Assembly (NCBI GenBank): GCA_022113835.1
Contig: JAILWY010000005.1
Location: 9,442,501 to 9,506,500 of the forward strand
DNA from: Atopsyche davidsoni
Taxonomy: Eukaryota; Arthropoda; Insecta; Trichoptera; Hydrobiosidae
DNA length: 64,000 nucleotides
Reading direction: 5' to 3'
The translations under genes and the position numbers were made by a program. The notes under the pieces were generated by a model. It ran no database searches and had not been told where the DNA came from. It was given only the letters and a program-made list of their open reading frames with translations. This document shows, piece after piece, positions 63,950 through 64,000 of the stretch; position 1 is the first letter of the stretch, and each line of letters starts with the position of its first letter.

Positions 63950-64000
63950 CTGAAAATTTTAAGGGATTAGTTAATATACAAACCAATCGTTCCACTTTCA

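Overview
The window is nuclear DNA from an insect. It is AT-rich, its genes are split by short AT-rich introns with GT/AG borders, it carries non-autonomous DNA transposons, and its best-recognised gene is Dicer-2. I cannot fix the order: the gene content would suit Lepidoptera or a neighbouring group, but nothing I can read proves it. There are no operons, CRISPR arrays or prokaryotic signals. Gene models were built by hand: I joined exons only where the splice sites and codon phase agreed and the protein continued into the next family motif.

Layout. (1) 1-24.1 kb, plus strand: the 3' part of an M-spondin/mindin-type extracellular matrix gene. Five exons are visible (10046-23973) and the 5' end was not found. 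Its 11.7-kb intron and the DNA upstream hold GC-rich islands in an AT-rich background, a TATA-type promoter candidate, a Helitron, a tRNA-Thr-like sequence inside a perfect palindrome, LINE debris and several tandem repeats. (2) 24.1-29.0 kb: AT-rich, no convincing gene. (3) 29041-30631, minus: a complete PRADC1-type secreted protease-associated-domain protein. (4) 31838-37837, plus: a complete 16-exon ABCB6/HMT-1-type half transporter of 860 residues. Its reading frame is intact, but most catalytic motifs of its nucleotide-binding domain are gone. (5) 37.8-43.8 kb: intergenic, with a hAT-like MITE, a (TA)n microsatellite and orphan ORF fragments. (6) 43820-56311, plus: a complete 26-exon Dicer-2 of 1663 residues with all helicase and RNase III catalytic residues, and with transposon insertions in its introns and just downstream. 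(7) 58893-61916, minus: RpL18A (eL20), complete, with two related H/ACA-type snoRNA candidates in two of its introns. (8) 63629-63949, minus: the last exon of an ADCK1-type UbiB-family kinase, whose 5' part lies beyond the window.

The genes do not form one pathway. The most interesting points are the probably ATPase-dead ABCB6-like transporter, the cluster of foldback (hairpin) transposons around the 3' end of the gene whose product cuts double-stranded RNA, the paired snoRNA candidates in RpL18A, and the tRNA-like sequence framed by a 46-bp perfect inverted repeat.
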